From NCBI GenBank assembly GCA_900551775.1, contig URXI01000093.1:1-12894 (forward strand): a DNA stretch of 12,894 nt. The letters run 5' to 3'. Source of the stretch: an uncultured Eubacterium sp. (GTDB taxonomy: Bacteria; Bacillota; Clostridia; Peptostreptococcales; Anaerovoracaceae). A program made the translations under genes and the position numbers. Numbering within the stretch: the stretch's first letter is position 1; each line of letters starts with the position of its first letter. Below the pieces are notes generated by a model. That model saw only the letters and a list, made by a program, of their open reading frames with translations. It was not told the origin of the DNA and did not search any database. Positions 6,716-12,894 of the stretch are shown one piece after another.

Positions 6716-7951
6716 ATGGCTGAATTTATAATGGCAGCACAGAATGGAAGGAATATCCCTACAGAAGATAAGATTTTTGGGATCAGCCGCAGGGCAAATG
6801 AGATGATTGACGAAAAAGGCCCGGATGCGGTGGTCAACGCCACCATAGGAGCACTTCTGGACGATGACGGAGATTTGATGGTGCTTTCTTCTGTCGATGA
6901 CACTTATATGAGTCTGGAACCAGAGGAATATGCATCCTATGCGCCAATTGGCGGCACCCCTGCTTACAAAAAAGCGGCAATCAAAGCAGCTCTTGGCAAA
7001 TATGAACCAAAAGGTTATGTAGAAGCGGTGGCTACACCTGGAGGCACTGGCTCTATTAGAAATACAATTGCTAATTATTCCTGTCCGGGAGACAAGATTC
7101 TGACCAGTGACTGGCATTGGGCACCTTACAAGACGATTGCATCCGAAATTGGCAGGAGCATCGATACTTATCAGCTATTCACAGAAGACGGCCGATATAA
7201 TATTGAAGCTTTTTCAAAAAAAGTGAATGAGATTTTGGCAGAACAAGACCGTCTGGTGATTATTATCAATACGCCGGCTCATAATCCGACGGGTTATGCC
7301 CTCACCAATGAGGACTGGCAGCAGGTTGTAGACTGCCTGAGCAATGTTGCGCCTGAAAACCGTGTCGCTCTGCTGATAGATGCGGCTTATATAGATTTTG
7401 CAGGAGACGAAGATAAATATAGAGAATTCCTGCCTGTTTTGGAGACTTTGCCGGCAAACATTCTGCCGATTATGGCCTACAGCATGTCAAAGACGTTTAC
7501 GATTTACGGTATGAGATGCGGTGCCATGATCTGTCTGGCGCAGGCAAAGGAAATTGCTGAAGAGTTCAAGCGCGTCTGCGAGTTTTCTTCAAGAGGGACA
7601 TGGTCCAACAGCGCCAAGGCAGGTCAGAGCATCATTGCAAATATCTTTGCAGATGAGAAACTTCTTGCGAAAGTGACACAGGAAAGAAAAGAAATCCGTG
7701 AGATGCTGCTCAGCAGAGGAAAAGCTTTTGAAGAGGAATCGGCAAAGGTGGGTCTCGAGATCGTGCCTTTTGATGCAGGATTTTTTGCATCGATTCCTTG
7801 CGACAATCCGGATGAAGTCAGCGCCAGGTTAGAAGAAAAAGGAATTTTCCTGGTGCCGCTGGCAATGGGCCTGCGCGTCTCAATTGCATCGATCTCGGAG
7901 GAGAAATGCAGAAGAATTCCTGCCGAAATCAAGGCGGCAATGGAAGAATAG
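6716..7951 (+). CDS. PLP-dependent aminotransferase, class I (aspartate/aromatic AspC-TyrB-like)
   Basis: This 411-residue fold-type I aminotransferase moves an amino group between an amino acid and a 2-oxoacid through pyridoxal phosphate. The active-site residues fall almost exactly where AspC/TyrB-type enzymes have them: Trp133 or Trp135 in SDWHW (stacks on PLP), HNPTG (189-193, Asn190), Asp222 and Tyr225 in LIDAAY, Lys259 in SMSKTF (Schiff base), Arg267 in YGMR (phosphate), and Arg387 in GLRVSIA (substrate carboxylate). The family uses aspartate, tyrosine, phenylalanine or similar substrates; which one applies here cannot be read from the sequence. GGAGG (6704-6708) is seven bases before the ATG. 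It has its own promoter and a downstream terminator, so it stands alone. Confidence 0.9.
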   Translation: MAEFIMAAQNGRNIPTEDKIFGISRRANEMIDEKGPDAVVNATIGALLDDDGDLMVLSSVDDTYMSLEPEEYASYAPIGGTPAYKKAAIKAALGKYEPKGYVEAVATPGGTGSIRNTIANYSCPGDKILTSDWHWAPYKTIASEIGRSIDTYQLFTEDGRYNIEAFSKKVNEILAEQDRLVIIINTPAHNPTGYALTNEDWQQVVDCLSNVAPENRVALLIDAAYIDFAGDEDKYREFLPVLETLPANILPIMAYSMSKTFTIYGMRCGAMICLAQAKEIAEEFKRVCEFSSRGTWSNSAKAGQSIIANIFADEKLLAKVTQERKEIREMLLSRGKAFEEESAKVGLEIVPFDAGFFASIPCDNPDEVSARLEEKGIFLVPLAMGLRVSIASISEEKCRRIPAEIKAAMEE

Positions 7952-7993
7952 ATGGCAGCAGAACTTACACCAGTACGACCATAGATATGACAG

Positions 7994-8036
7994 AAGACAC
8001 GCCAGAGCATTGCAGCCTTGTGACGTGTCTTTTCTT
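7994..8036 (+). terminator. probable terminator after the aminotransferase gene
   Basis: An 8 bp stem, AAGACACG (7994-8001) with CGTGTCTT (8024-8031), encloses a 22-base loop and is followed by TTCTTG. The large loop lowers confidence. Confidence 0.5.
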
Positions 8037-8070
8037 GTGAGGACAGAGCATCCGCGGACTGTTGGGGGCC

Positions 8071-8112
8071 GAAACAGGGAGTCAGAAACGGGGAGCCCGA
8101 AACGGGCGCGTG
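8071..8112 (+). repeat. 14-base tandem repeat, three copies
   Basis: GAAACAGGGAGTCA, GAAACGGGGAGCCC and GAAACGGGCGCGTG start at 8071, 8085 and 8099, exactly 14 bases apart. The second and third copies form a small GCCCG-AAA-CGGGC hairpin (8095-8107). The repeats lie outside any supported gene and are richer in G than the flanks. Confidence 0.65.
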
Positions 8113-8231
8113 CAGTCTGCAAAAGCGCTTGCCAGAAAAAAAGTATGGAACATTCTGTAGAGACTGAGACAATTGCGGACTACCCCAACTAGGAAAAATA
8201 GTATTATATTGAAGCCTGAATTCCACTACTG

Positions 8232-8260
8232 TATTCACAGCGGTAGAATTGTGGTATAAT
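8232..8260 (+). promoter_or_regulatory. promoter of the flavodoxin-ferredoxin gene (extended -10)
   Basis: A consensus extended -10 TGGTATAAT (8252-8260) is present. The -35 at 17 bases is poor (TATTCA, 8232-8237). The hexamer ends at 8260, so the ATG at 8259 lies inside the promoter and cannot be the start codon. Confidence 0.75.
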
Positions 8261-8312
8261 GAACGCAACGATAAACCAGCATTGCTGCAAGGAAGCATTA
8301 TGGAGGTGTATT

Positions 8313-9089
8313 ATGAAGATAGATAAGGTAAGTGTGGTATATTTTAGTCCATCTGGGACTACCAAGAAGATAGCCGAAAAGATTGGAGAAGGTTTTGCTG
8401 AAAAAAAGGAATATCACGATATTTTGGCGCACAGAATAGAGAAGAAACGCGTGATTGCAGAGAATGGTCTGCTGATTTTAGCGATGCCTGTATTTGGCGG
8501 ACGAATTCCGGAATACTGTCTATCCTCAATCAAGCATCTTCGAGGAATGAATACGCCGGCAATCATTACGGCAGTATATGGGAACAGAGAATATGAAGAC
8601 GCTTTAATCGAAATGGAAGACCTGCTTGATGATGTCGGATTCAGAGTCATCGGTGCGGCAGCTTTTATCGCACAACATTCCGTCTTTCCTCATGTAGCGG
8701 CTGGCAGGCCTGACGAAGAGGATATGAAGTACATAGAGGAGTTTGCAGAGAAATGCATTGAAAAATTGGATACTTTTGACCCTGAAAATAACGAAAAACT
8801 GCAGCTGCCGGGCGATCGTCCGTATAAACCTCATATGAAGCCGTCCATGGCGCCAGAGGCAGATAAAAATTGCACCAAGTGCAGAACCTGCGTCGAGGTC
8901 TGTCCAGTGCATGCGATCAGCAGCGAAACACCAAAGAAGACGGATAAGCACAAATGTATCATGTGTACTGCCTGCATTGCCAGCTGTCCGGCAAAAGCGA
9001 GAGCCTTTGGCGGGCCTAAATATGCCGTTGCATCAAAGACTTTTGCCAGTACCTGCAGTAAGAGAAAAGAACCAGAAATATTCGTATAA
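8313..9089 (+). CDS. EFR1-type flavodoxin-like/ferredoxin fusion protein
   Basis: This is a 258-residue cytosolic electron-transfer protein. The N-terminal flavodoxin-like part (about 5-170) has the FMN phosphate loop FSPSGTT (11-17). The C-terminal part carries two classical [4Fe-4S] motifs: Cys187, 190, 193, 197 (CTKCRTCVEVCP) and Cys215, 218, 221, 225 (CIMCTACIASCP), the 2[4Fe-4S] bacterial ferredoxin pattern. It likely passes electrons between FMN and iron-sulphur clusters; the partners are unknown. The start at 8313 is set by GGAGG (8302-8306) six bases before it; the in-frame ATG at 8259 overlaps the -10 box. psuG follows after 58 bases with no clear terminator between them, so co-transcription is possible. 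Confidence 0.9.
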   Translation: MKIDKVSVVYFSPSGTTKKIAEKIGEGFAEKKEYHDILAHRIEKKRVIAENGLLILAMPVFGGRIPEYCLSSIKHLRGMNTPAIITAVYGNREYEDALIEMEDLLDDVGFRVIGAAAFIAQHSVFPHVAAGRPDEEDMKYIEEFAEKCIEKLDTFDPENNEKLQLPGDRPYKPHMKPSMAPEADKNCTKCRTCVEVCPVHAISSETPKKTDKHKCIMCTACIASCPAKARAFGGPKYAVASKTFASTCSKRKEPEIFV

Positions 9090-9147
9090 AATGACATTCT
9101 GAATAGCAGCGTTATCCTAGTATATTGACCAGCAAGGAGGAAGACTG

Positions 9148-10062
9148 ATGAATAAGTATTTAGATGTTGCACTTGAGGTGCAAGAGGCTCTTGAAAACAG
9201 GCGGCCGGTGGTAGCTCTTGAGTCTACGATTATCTCTCACGGAATGCCTTATCCGCAAAATGTAGAGACTGCTCTTCGCGTAGAGGAAATTATCAGGGAT
9301 TATGGTGCGGTTCCCGCTACGGTCGCAATTATTGGGGGCAGGCTGAAATGCGGTCTTGCGAAAGAGCAAATAGAGTATTTGGCAAAAAAAGGAACCGATA
9401 TTGTAAAATGCTCCAGACGCGACATACCGGTAGCCATTTCTAAAAAATTGGATGGGGCGACCACTGTTGCGACTACCATGATGATTGCAAATATGGCAGA
9501 GGTAAAAATTTTTGCTACTGGAGGTATTGGCGGTGTTCATAGAGGGGGAGAACAGACCATGGATATCTCTGCTGACCTGGAGGAACTGGGACAGACGCCG
9601 GTCATGGTGGTCTGCGCTGGTGCCAAGGCAATTCTCGATCTGGGACTGACCTTGGAATATCTGGAAACCAAAGGTGTTCCTGTGATCGGGTACGGTACCG
9701 AAGAACTGCCAGCTTTTTATACGAGAAAAAGCGGTTTTCATGTTGACTTCAGGCTGGATAGTCCCAAAGAACTTGCAGAGGCATTTGCAGCACAACGGGG
9801 CTGCGGCCTACACACAGGAATGCTGGTTGCAAATCCGATTCCCGAAGAGTTTTCCATGGACTATGAGGCCATAAACCGAGCGATTGACGAAGCCATAAGA
9901 GAAGCAGGAGAAAAAGGCATCCACGGAAAAGAGACAACGCCGTTTCTTCTTGCAAAAGTAAAAGATATTACAGGAGGCGACAGTCTCAGCGCAAATATTC
10001 AGTTGGTATATAATAATGCCAAAGTTGCAGCGCAGACAGCAGTGGAACTATGTAATTTATGA
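9148..10062 (+). CDS. psuG: pseudouridine-5'-phosphate glycosidase
   Basis: This 304-residue enzyme reversibly splits pseudouridine 5'-phosphate into uracil and ribose 5-phosphate, the second step of pseudouridine breakdown. The protein aligns almost end to end with E. coli PsuG (YeiN). Glu25 in VALESTIISHG, Lys87 in VKCSRRD, Asp143 in DISAD and Lys160 in VCAGAK correspond to E31, K93, D149 and K166 of the E. coli enzyme, whose lysine K166 forms the ring-opened ribose adduct. GGAGG (9136-9140) is seven bases before the ATG. The usual partner, pseudouridine kinase PsuK, is not in the window; the next gene, 25 bases on, is exonuclease III. Confidence 0.95.
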   Translation: MNKYLDVALEVQEALENRRPVVALESTIISHGMPYPQNVETALRVEEIIRDYGAVPATVAIIGGRLKCGLAKEQIEYLAKKGTDIVKCSRRDIPVAISKKLDGATTVATTMMIANMAEVKIFATGGIGGVHRGGEQTMDISADLEELGQTPVMVVCAGAKAILDLGLTLEYLETKGVPVIGYGTEELPAFYTRKSGFHVDFRLDSPKELAEAFAAQRGCGLHTGMLVANPIPEEFSMDYEAINRAIDEAIREAGEKGIHGKETTPFLLAKVKDITGGDSLSANIQLVYNNAKVAAQTAVELCNL

Positions 10063-10087
10063 AGCTGGAAAGAAGAGGAGTAGATAT

Positions 10088-10837
10088 ATGAGATTAGTAT
10101 CGTGGAATGTGAACGGTTTAAGAGCGTGCCTTGGAAAAGGATTTATTGAATCCATGCGCGGACTGGACCCGGATTTCATCTGCATTCAGGAGACGAAGAT
10201 GCAGGAAGGACAAGCCGAAGTGGACTTACCGGAGTACGAAGAGTTTTTTTGCAGCGCTGAGAAAAAGGGATACTCAGGGACTGCTATCTTTGCTAAAGAA
10301 AAACCGCTGTCAGTGCAGAAGAACTTTGGCGATCATACAGATGAAGGCAGAGCGATTATCTTGGAGTATGAGGAATTTTATCTGGTGACGGTCTATGTGC
10401 CAAATTCTCAAGATCAGCTGAAGCGCATCGACTACAGGATGAAGTGGGAAGAGGATTTTCTCTCTTTTGTCAAAGAACTGGACGAGAAGAAGCCGGTCAT
10501 TATCTGCGGGGATATGAATGTGGCAAAGGAAGAAATTGACTTGAAGAATCCGAAGACAAATCGCAATAACGCCGGATTCTCCGATCAAGAACGTGACAAG
10601 ATGCGCACATTGCTGTCCTCCGGCTTTGTGGATACCTTCAGATATCTGTATCCTGAGGTAACGGGAGTCTACAGCTGGTGGTCTTATCGCTTCAATGCCC
10701 GTAAAAACAATGCTGGATGGCGTATCGACTACTTTATCGTCAGCGAAAGGCTGAAGGACAAGATTGTTGAAGCTAAGATTCATACAGACATCATGGGCAG
10801 CGATCACTGCCCGGTAGAACTGGAAATTGATTTGTAA
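10088..10837 (+). CDS. exodeoxyribonuclease III / AP endonuclease (ExoA/XthA type)
   Basis: This 249-residue Mg2+-dependent enzyme cuts DNA 5' of abasic sites and has 3'-phosphatase and exonuclease activity in base-excision repair. The exonuclease III family blocks are complete: LVSWNVNGLRA (Asn7), IQETKMQ (Glu35, metal ligand), GYSGTAIF, TVYVPNSQ, ICGDMNVA (Asp142 and Asn144), GWRIDYF and GSDHCPV (Asp239, His240). Length equals B. subtilis ExoA (about 252). The ATG at 10088 is chosen over an in-frame ATG at 10016 inside psuG because GAGGAG (10075-10080) precedes it by 7 bases and the family starts with MRLVSWN-like residues. It probably shares a transcript with psuG. Confidence 0.95.
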   Translation: MRLVSWNVNGLRACLGKGFIESMRGLDPDFICIQETKMQEGQAEVDLPEYEEFFCSAEKKGYSGTAIFAKEKPLSVQKNFGDHTDEGRAIILEYEEFYLVTVYVPNSQDQLKRIDYRMKWEEDFLSFVKELDEKKPVIICGDMNVAKEEIDLKNPKTNRNNAGFSDQERDKMRTLLSSGFVDTFRYLYPEVTGVYSWWSYRFNARKNNAGWRIDYFIVSERLKDKIVEAKIHTDIMGSDHCPVELEIDL

Positions 10838-10843
10838 AAACAC

Positions 10844-10872
10844 TTACGCGGCAGAAAAAAATCTGTTACAAT
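10844..10872 (+). promoter_or_regulatory. promoter of the DUF2798 gene (extended -10)
   Basis: TGTTACAAT (10864-10872) is an extended -10 with hexamer TACAAT. The -35 at 17 bases, TTACGC (10844-10849), is weak. Transcription would start near 10879, at the first base of the hairpin below. Confidence 0.5.
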
Positions 10873-10878
10873 AGAATT

Positions 10879-10935
10879 ACAACGAGTATTCTTTTTGGAT
10901 GTAAGTCCGGTTGTTAGAACTGCTCGTTGTTTTTT
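10879..10935 (+). promoter_or_regulatory. structured leader or terminator/attenuator before the DUF2798 gene
   Basis: ACAACGAG (10879-10886) pairs with CTCGTTGT (10923-10930) around a 36-base interior, and six T follow (10930-10935). The interior can form GGA-TCC (10897-10908) and GGTT-AACT (10909-10921) helices, a possible three-way junction. It may end readthrough from exoA, or act as a cis-regulatory attenuator, since the promoter lies just upstream and the Shine-Dalgarno (10948-10952) just downstream. Confidence 0.5.
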
Positions 10936-10959
10936 ATTGCAGAAAATGGAGGAACAAAA

Positions 10960-11454
10960 ATGCCGAAAACAACATTTCAAAAAGTGATTTTTACTCTGCT
11001 TATGGCGGCGGTGATGGTGTATCTTATGGGTCTGTACAACGCCAGTCTGAATGGAGGTGGGCTGCACAATGAAACATTTTTACAGGTCTTGGATTACTAT
11101 CTGATTGAATATCCCATTGCGTTCTGTCTCGCCCTATTCATAGGAAGTAACGGCGCGGCAAAACTGACTACCCGTGTGGTTAACCCGGAAAAGGATAATA
11201 TTGTTCTTTTTTATGTAGTCATGGCTGCTTTTAATGTCTGCATCATGGCTTCATCCATGAGCCTGGTAGGAGTAATTGAGCATCACTGTCCGCTGAACCA
11301 GCTGTTTGTGACATGGCTTGAGACTTTTTGTCTAAACTTCATTGCGGCGCTGCCTATTCAAGTTTTTATAGCAGGACCTTTGGTTCGCTTCTTGTTTAGA
11401 AAACTCTTCTGCAGGGCGCATCAGACAGATCAGGGGTTCCGGGAACCGGCATAA
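10960..11454 (+). CDS. DUF2798 family membrane protein
   Basis: This 164-residue integral membrane protein has four predicted helices (about 8-27, 48-68, 80-105 and 118-140). The two halves look like copies of one two-helix unit: each starts with a short polar segment and a hydrophobic helix ending in N-x-(S/A), and the second half ends in PIQVFIAGPLVRFLFRKLF, the kind of ending typical of DUF2798. The biochemical role of the family is not established. The start is the ATG at 10960 with GGAGG (10948-10952) seven bases before it; the in-frame TTG at 10927 lies within the leader hairpin and is rejected. It is a single gene, bounded by the leader structure and a terminator. Confidence 0.8.
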   Translation: MPKTTFQKVIFTLLMAAVMVYLMGLYNASLNGGGLHNETFLQVLDYYLIEYPIAFCLALFIGSNGAAKLTTRVVNPEKDNIVLFYVVMAAFNVCIMASSMSLVGVIEHHCPLNQLFVTWLETFCLNFIAALPIQVFIAGPLVRFLFRKLFCRAHQTDQGFREPA

Positions 11455-11459
11455 GTAAG

Positions 11460-11502
11460 AGCGGAGTAAAGAATGATTTACGTCTTCTGCTCCGCTTTTT
11501 TG
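11460..11502 (+). terminator. intrinsic terminator after the DUF2798 gene
   Basis: AGCGGAG (11460-11466) pairs with CTCCGCT (11490-11496), followed by TTTTTTG. The 23-base interior can form a smaller TAAA-TTTA helix. Confidence 0.82.
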
Positions 11503-11544
11503 TCTTATATTACAAATACGGATAGGTCACAAAAAGGTGCCTTC

Positions 11545-11573
11545 TTTACAAAAGCATGATATGACTGTATAGT
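11545..11573 (+). promoter_or_regulatory. sigma-A promoter of the PNPOx-ferredoxin/ABC permease operon
   Basis: TTTACA (11545-11550) is followed after 17 bases by TATAGT (11568-11573); each hexamer matches consensus at five of six positions. The expected start is near 11580, about 20 bases before the ATG at 11601. Confidence 0.8.
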
Positions 11574-11584
11574 ACAACTATACA
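11566..11584. promoter_or_regulatory. probable operator: perfect 8-3-8 inverted repeat over the -10 box
   Basis: TGTATAGT-ACA-ACTATACA (11566-11584) is a perfect palindrome that covers the -10 hexamer and the expected transcription start. This placement is typical of a site where a dimeric repressor blocks RNA polymerase. No regulator gene is in the window, and I cannot assign the family from the site alone. Confidence 0.7.
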
Positions 11585-11600
11585 CTGAAGGAGGTAAATT

Positions 11601-12218
11601 ATGGATGCAAGAGAATGTTTCAGGATGTTGAGAAAAATAAAAGATGTGAGTTTTGCGACGGTCGACCGGCAAGGCAGGCCGCAGATCCGCATCATAGATA
11701 TCATGCTGGCACAGGAAGAAAACGTGTATTTCCTGACGGCACGGGGGAAAGACTTTTATCAGGAATTGATGGAGCGGCCCCATGTTGCAATCTGTGCAAT
11801 GACAAAAGACTTTGAAATGATTCGTCTCAATGGGGAGGCCACAAAACTGGCAGAGCAGAAATACTGGATCGACAAGATGTTTGAGCAGAATCCGGTGATG
11901 AACGACGTCTACCCTGGAGACAGCAGGTATGTACTGGAGCCTTTCTGCATCTGTCGGGGGAATGTGGAATATTTTAACCTGGGCTGCTCTCCAATACAGA
12001 GGCAGAGTTTCTCCTTTGGCGATGCGGAACACGAAGAAAAGGGATTTGCTATTATGGATGCCTGCATCGGCTGTGGGCAGTGCATGGAGAAATGCCCGCA
12101 GAACTGTATCATAGAAGGCAGCCCCTGCAAAATCGTGCAGGAACATTGTCTTCACTGCGGACTGTGCAGGGAAGTCTGTCCGGTGGATGCCGTCAAGAAG
12201 AAAGGATTTGACAAATGA
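11601..12218 (+). CDS. pyridoxamine 5'-phosphate oxidase-like flavin domain fused to a 2[4Fe-4S] ferredoxin
   Basis: This is a 205-residue predicted cytosolic redox protein. Residues 1 to about 125 resemble the split-barrel PNPOx-like fold (FATVDRQGRPQIRIID, VYFLTARGKDFYQEL, then VAICAMTKD), which commonly binds FMN or F420. Residues 150-200 hold two [4Fe-4S] motifs: Cys155, 158, 161, 165 (CIGCGQCMEKCP) and Cys183, 186, 189, 193 (CLHCGLCREVCP). It may move electrons between a flavin and a ferredoxin partner or reduce a small substrate; the substrate is unknown. The start is fixed by AAGGAGG (11588-11594) six bases before the ATG. Its stop overlaps the start of the ABC permease gene (ATGA), so both come from the operator-controlled promoter. 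Confidence 0.88.
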   Translation: MDARECFRMLRKIKDVSFATVDRQGRPQIRIIDIMLAQEENVYFLTARGKDFYQELMERPHVAICAMTKDFEMIRLNGEATKLAEQKYWIDKMFEQNPVMNDVYPGDSRYVLEPFCICRGNVEYFNLGCSPIQRQSFSFGDAEHEEKGFAIMDACIGCGQCMEKCPQNCIIEGSPCKIVQEHCLHCGLCREVCPVDAVKKKGFDK

Positions 12219-12894
12219 TAAATGAGACCATTTCATTATTAATAGAGAAAAAGGCGTTTTTTCTTTCGCTGCTGACAGAGCACCTGTTCATCTCTCTGGT
12301 GTCCATCTTGATCGCCCTGGCTGCAGGCTTGGTCTTGGGGGTGTTGATCAGTGAATATCAAAAAAGCTCCAGGTATGTATTGGGCTTCGTCAATTTTATT
12401 TACACGATTCCATCCATATCGCTGCTGGGTTTTTTGATCCCTTTTTCGGGCATCGGGAATACGACGGCGATTATCGCCCTGACCATTTATGCTCTTCTGC
12501 CCATGGTCCGTAATACCCACACCGGTATGACCAACATTGACGAACAGATCATCGAGGCAGCCAAAGGCATGGGAAGCACGCGGAAGCAGATTTTGTTCAA
12601 AATCAAACTGCCGCTGGCCATGCCGGTCATCATGTCGGGGCTGCGCAATATGGCGACCATGACCATCGCACTGGCAGGTATCGCTTCCTTTATCGGCGCG
12701 GGCGGCCTGGGCGTCGCCATATACAGAGGCATCACCACCAACAATGCAGCGATGACCATTGCAGGCAGTCTCTTGATTGCCCTCTTGGCCATTGTCGTGG
12801 ATTTATTGCTGGGAATTGTTGAAAAGCTGACAAAGAGAAAGTCTGGGAAAAAGCATAAGAGGAGCCTGGCGGCGGTGATCGTCGTGCTGGCCTG
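12215..12894 (+). CDS. OpuB/EgtU-type ABC transporter permease, probably fused to a substrate-binding domain (3' end missing)
   Basis: The frame is open from the ATG at 12215 to the window end: 226 residues visible. It is a binding-protein-dependent ABC permease of the glycine betaine/choline/carnitine (OpuBB, ProW) or ergothioneine (EgtU) family, with several membrane helices and the cytoplasmic EAA loop EAAKGMGSTRKQI from Glu114 followed by LPLAMPVIMSG. A separate OpuBB is usually about 210-220 residues and stops there. Here the chain continues through a basic stretch KKHKRS (212-217) into a new hydrophobic segment (218-226), as in permease-binding-protein fusions. AAAGGA (12201-12206) is 8 bases before the ATG, which overlaps the preceding stop by 4 bases. 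The ATPase is not visible; it may lie downstream or elsewhere. Confidence 0.87.
   Translation, partial: MINETISLLIEKKAFFLSLLTEHLFISLVSILIALAAGLVLGVLISEYQKSSRYVLGFVNFIYTIPSISLLGFLIPFSGIGNTTAIIALTIYALLPMVRNTHTGMTNIDEQIIEAAKGMGSTRKQILFKIKLPLAMPVIMSGLRNMATMTIALAGIASFIGAGGLGVAIYRGITTNNAAMTIAGSLLIALLAIVVDLLLGIVEKLTKRKSGKKHKRSLAAVIVVLA

Larger units (their letters stand above)
7952..8312. other. 361-base gene-free gap
   Basis: The gap holds the aminotransferase terminator (7994-8036), a three-copy 14-base tandem repeat (8071-8112), short hairpins including GCCCG-AAA-CGGGC (8095-8107), and the promoter of the next gene (8232-8260). No ORF in it has a Shine-Dalgarno site with a suitable start. The long ORFs on both strands here are extensions of out-of-frame readings of neighbours. 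Confidence 0.7.

Noticed and set aside
8071..8112. CRISPR array
   Set aside because: There are three 14-base units with no spacers, too short and too closely packed for a CRISPR repeat-spacer pattern.
7624..8298. 224-codon minus-strand ORF over the aminotransferase end and the 361-base gap
   Set aside because: Its main part is antisense to conserved aminotransferase sequence, it has no ribosome site, and it would run through the repeat region and the next promoter.
8259..8312. In-frame ATG at 8259 as start of the flavodoxin-ferredoxin protein
   Set aside because: Its first bases are the end of the TATAAT -10 box, so it is not in the transcript; the ATG at 8313 has GGAGG six bases before it.
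10016..10087. ATG at 10016 as start of exonuclease III
   Set aside because: It would overlap psuG and add 24 residues not seen in the family; the ATG at 10088 has a good ribosome site and matches the conserved N-terminus.
11505..12236. 243-codon minus-strand ORF antisense to the PNPOx-ferredoxin gene
   Set aside because: It is a shadow of a clearly coding plus-strand frame with two intact ferredoxin motifs and covers that gene's promoter and operator.

Overview
The window looks like ordinary chromosome of a low-to-moderate GC, probably spore-capable, anaerobic Firmicute of the class Clostridia. The supporting signs are strong GGAGG-type ribosome sites before almost every gene, extended -10 promoters of the TGnTATAAT kind, a stand-alone ECF transporter core, two flavin/ferredoxin-type redox proteins, and families typical of Clostridia (YitT, DUF2798, EFR1-type proteins). 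I cannot name the species from the sequence. I see no insertion sequence, phage gene, tRNA, rRNA or CRISPR array.

Layout. (1) 28-1367: a dicarboxylate/amino acid:cation symporter with its own promoter and terminator. (2) 1407-2428: a YitT-family membrane protein with its own promoter, ending at a hairpin shared with a convergent 40-residue gene on the minus strand (2442-2564). (3) 2675-5891: a tightly packed operon ecfA1-ecfA2-ecfT-trmB. It gives the ATPases and the transmembrane core of a vitamin/metal ECF transporter, with no substrate-binding S component nearby, plus the tRNA m7G46 methyltransferase. (4) 5906-6595, minus: a membrane-anchored M23 (LytM-type) peptidase resembling SpoIIQ, with a candidate forespore-type promoter. 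(5) 6656-8036: a divergent aspartate/aromatic-type aminotransferase. (6) 7952-8312: a 361-base gap with a terminator, a three-copy 14-base tandem repeat and a promoter. (7) 8313-10837: a flavodoxin-ferredoxin fusion, pseudouridine-5'-phosphate glycosidase and exodeoxyribonuclease III, possibly co-transcribed. (8) 10867-11502: a DUF2798 membrane protein preceded by a folded leader that ends in a terminator-like T run. (9) 11545-12894: a promoter overlapped by a perfect 8-3-8 inverted repeat, a PNPOx-like/ferredoxin fusion, and an OpuB/EgtU-type ABC permease that overlaps it by 4 bases and runs off the end, probably into a fused substrate-binding domain.

Most of the window is conserved metabolism and transport. 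I do not see a clear new system such as a defence island. The best candidates for something undescribed are the operator-controlled redox-protein/ABC-transporter operon at the right end, the small minus-strand gene at 2442-2564, the structured leader before the DUF2798 gene, and the possible sporulation promoter of the M23 gene.
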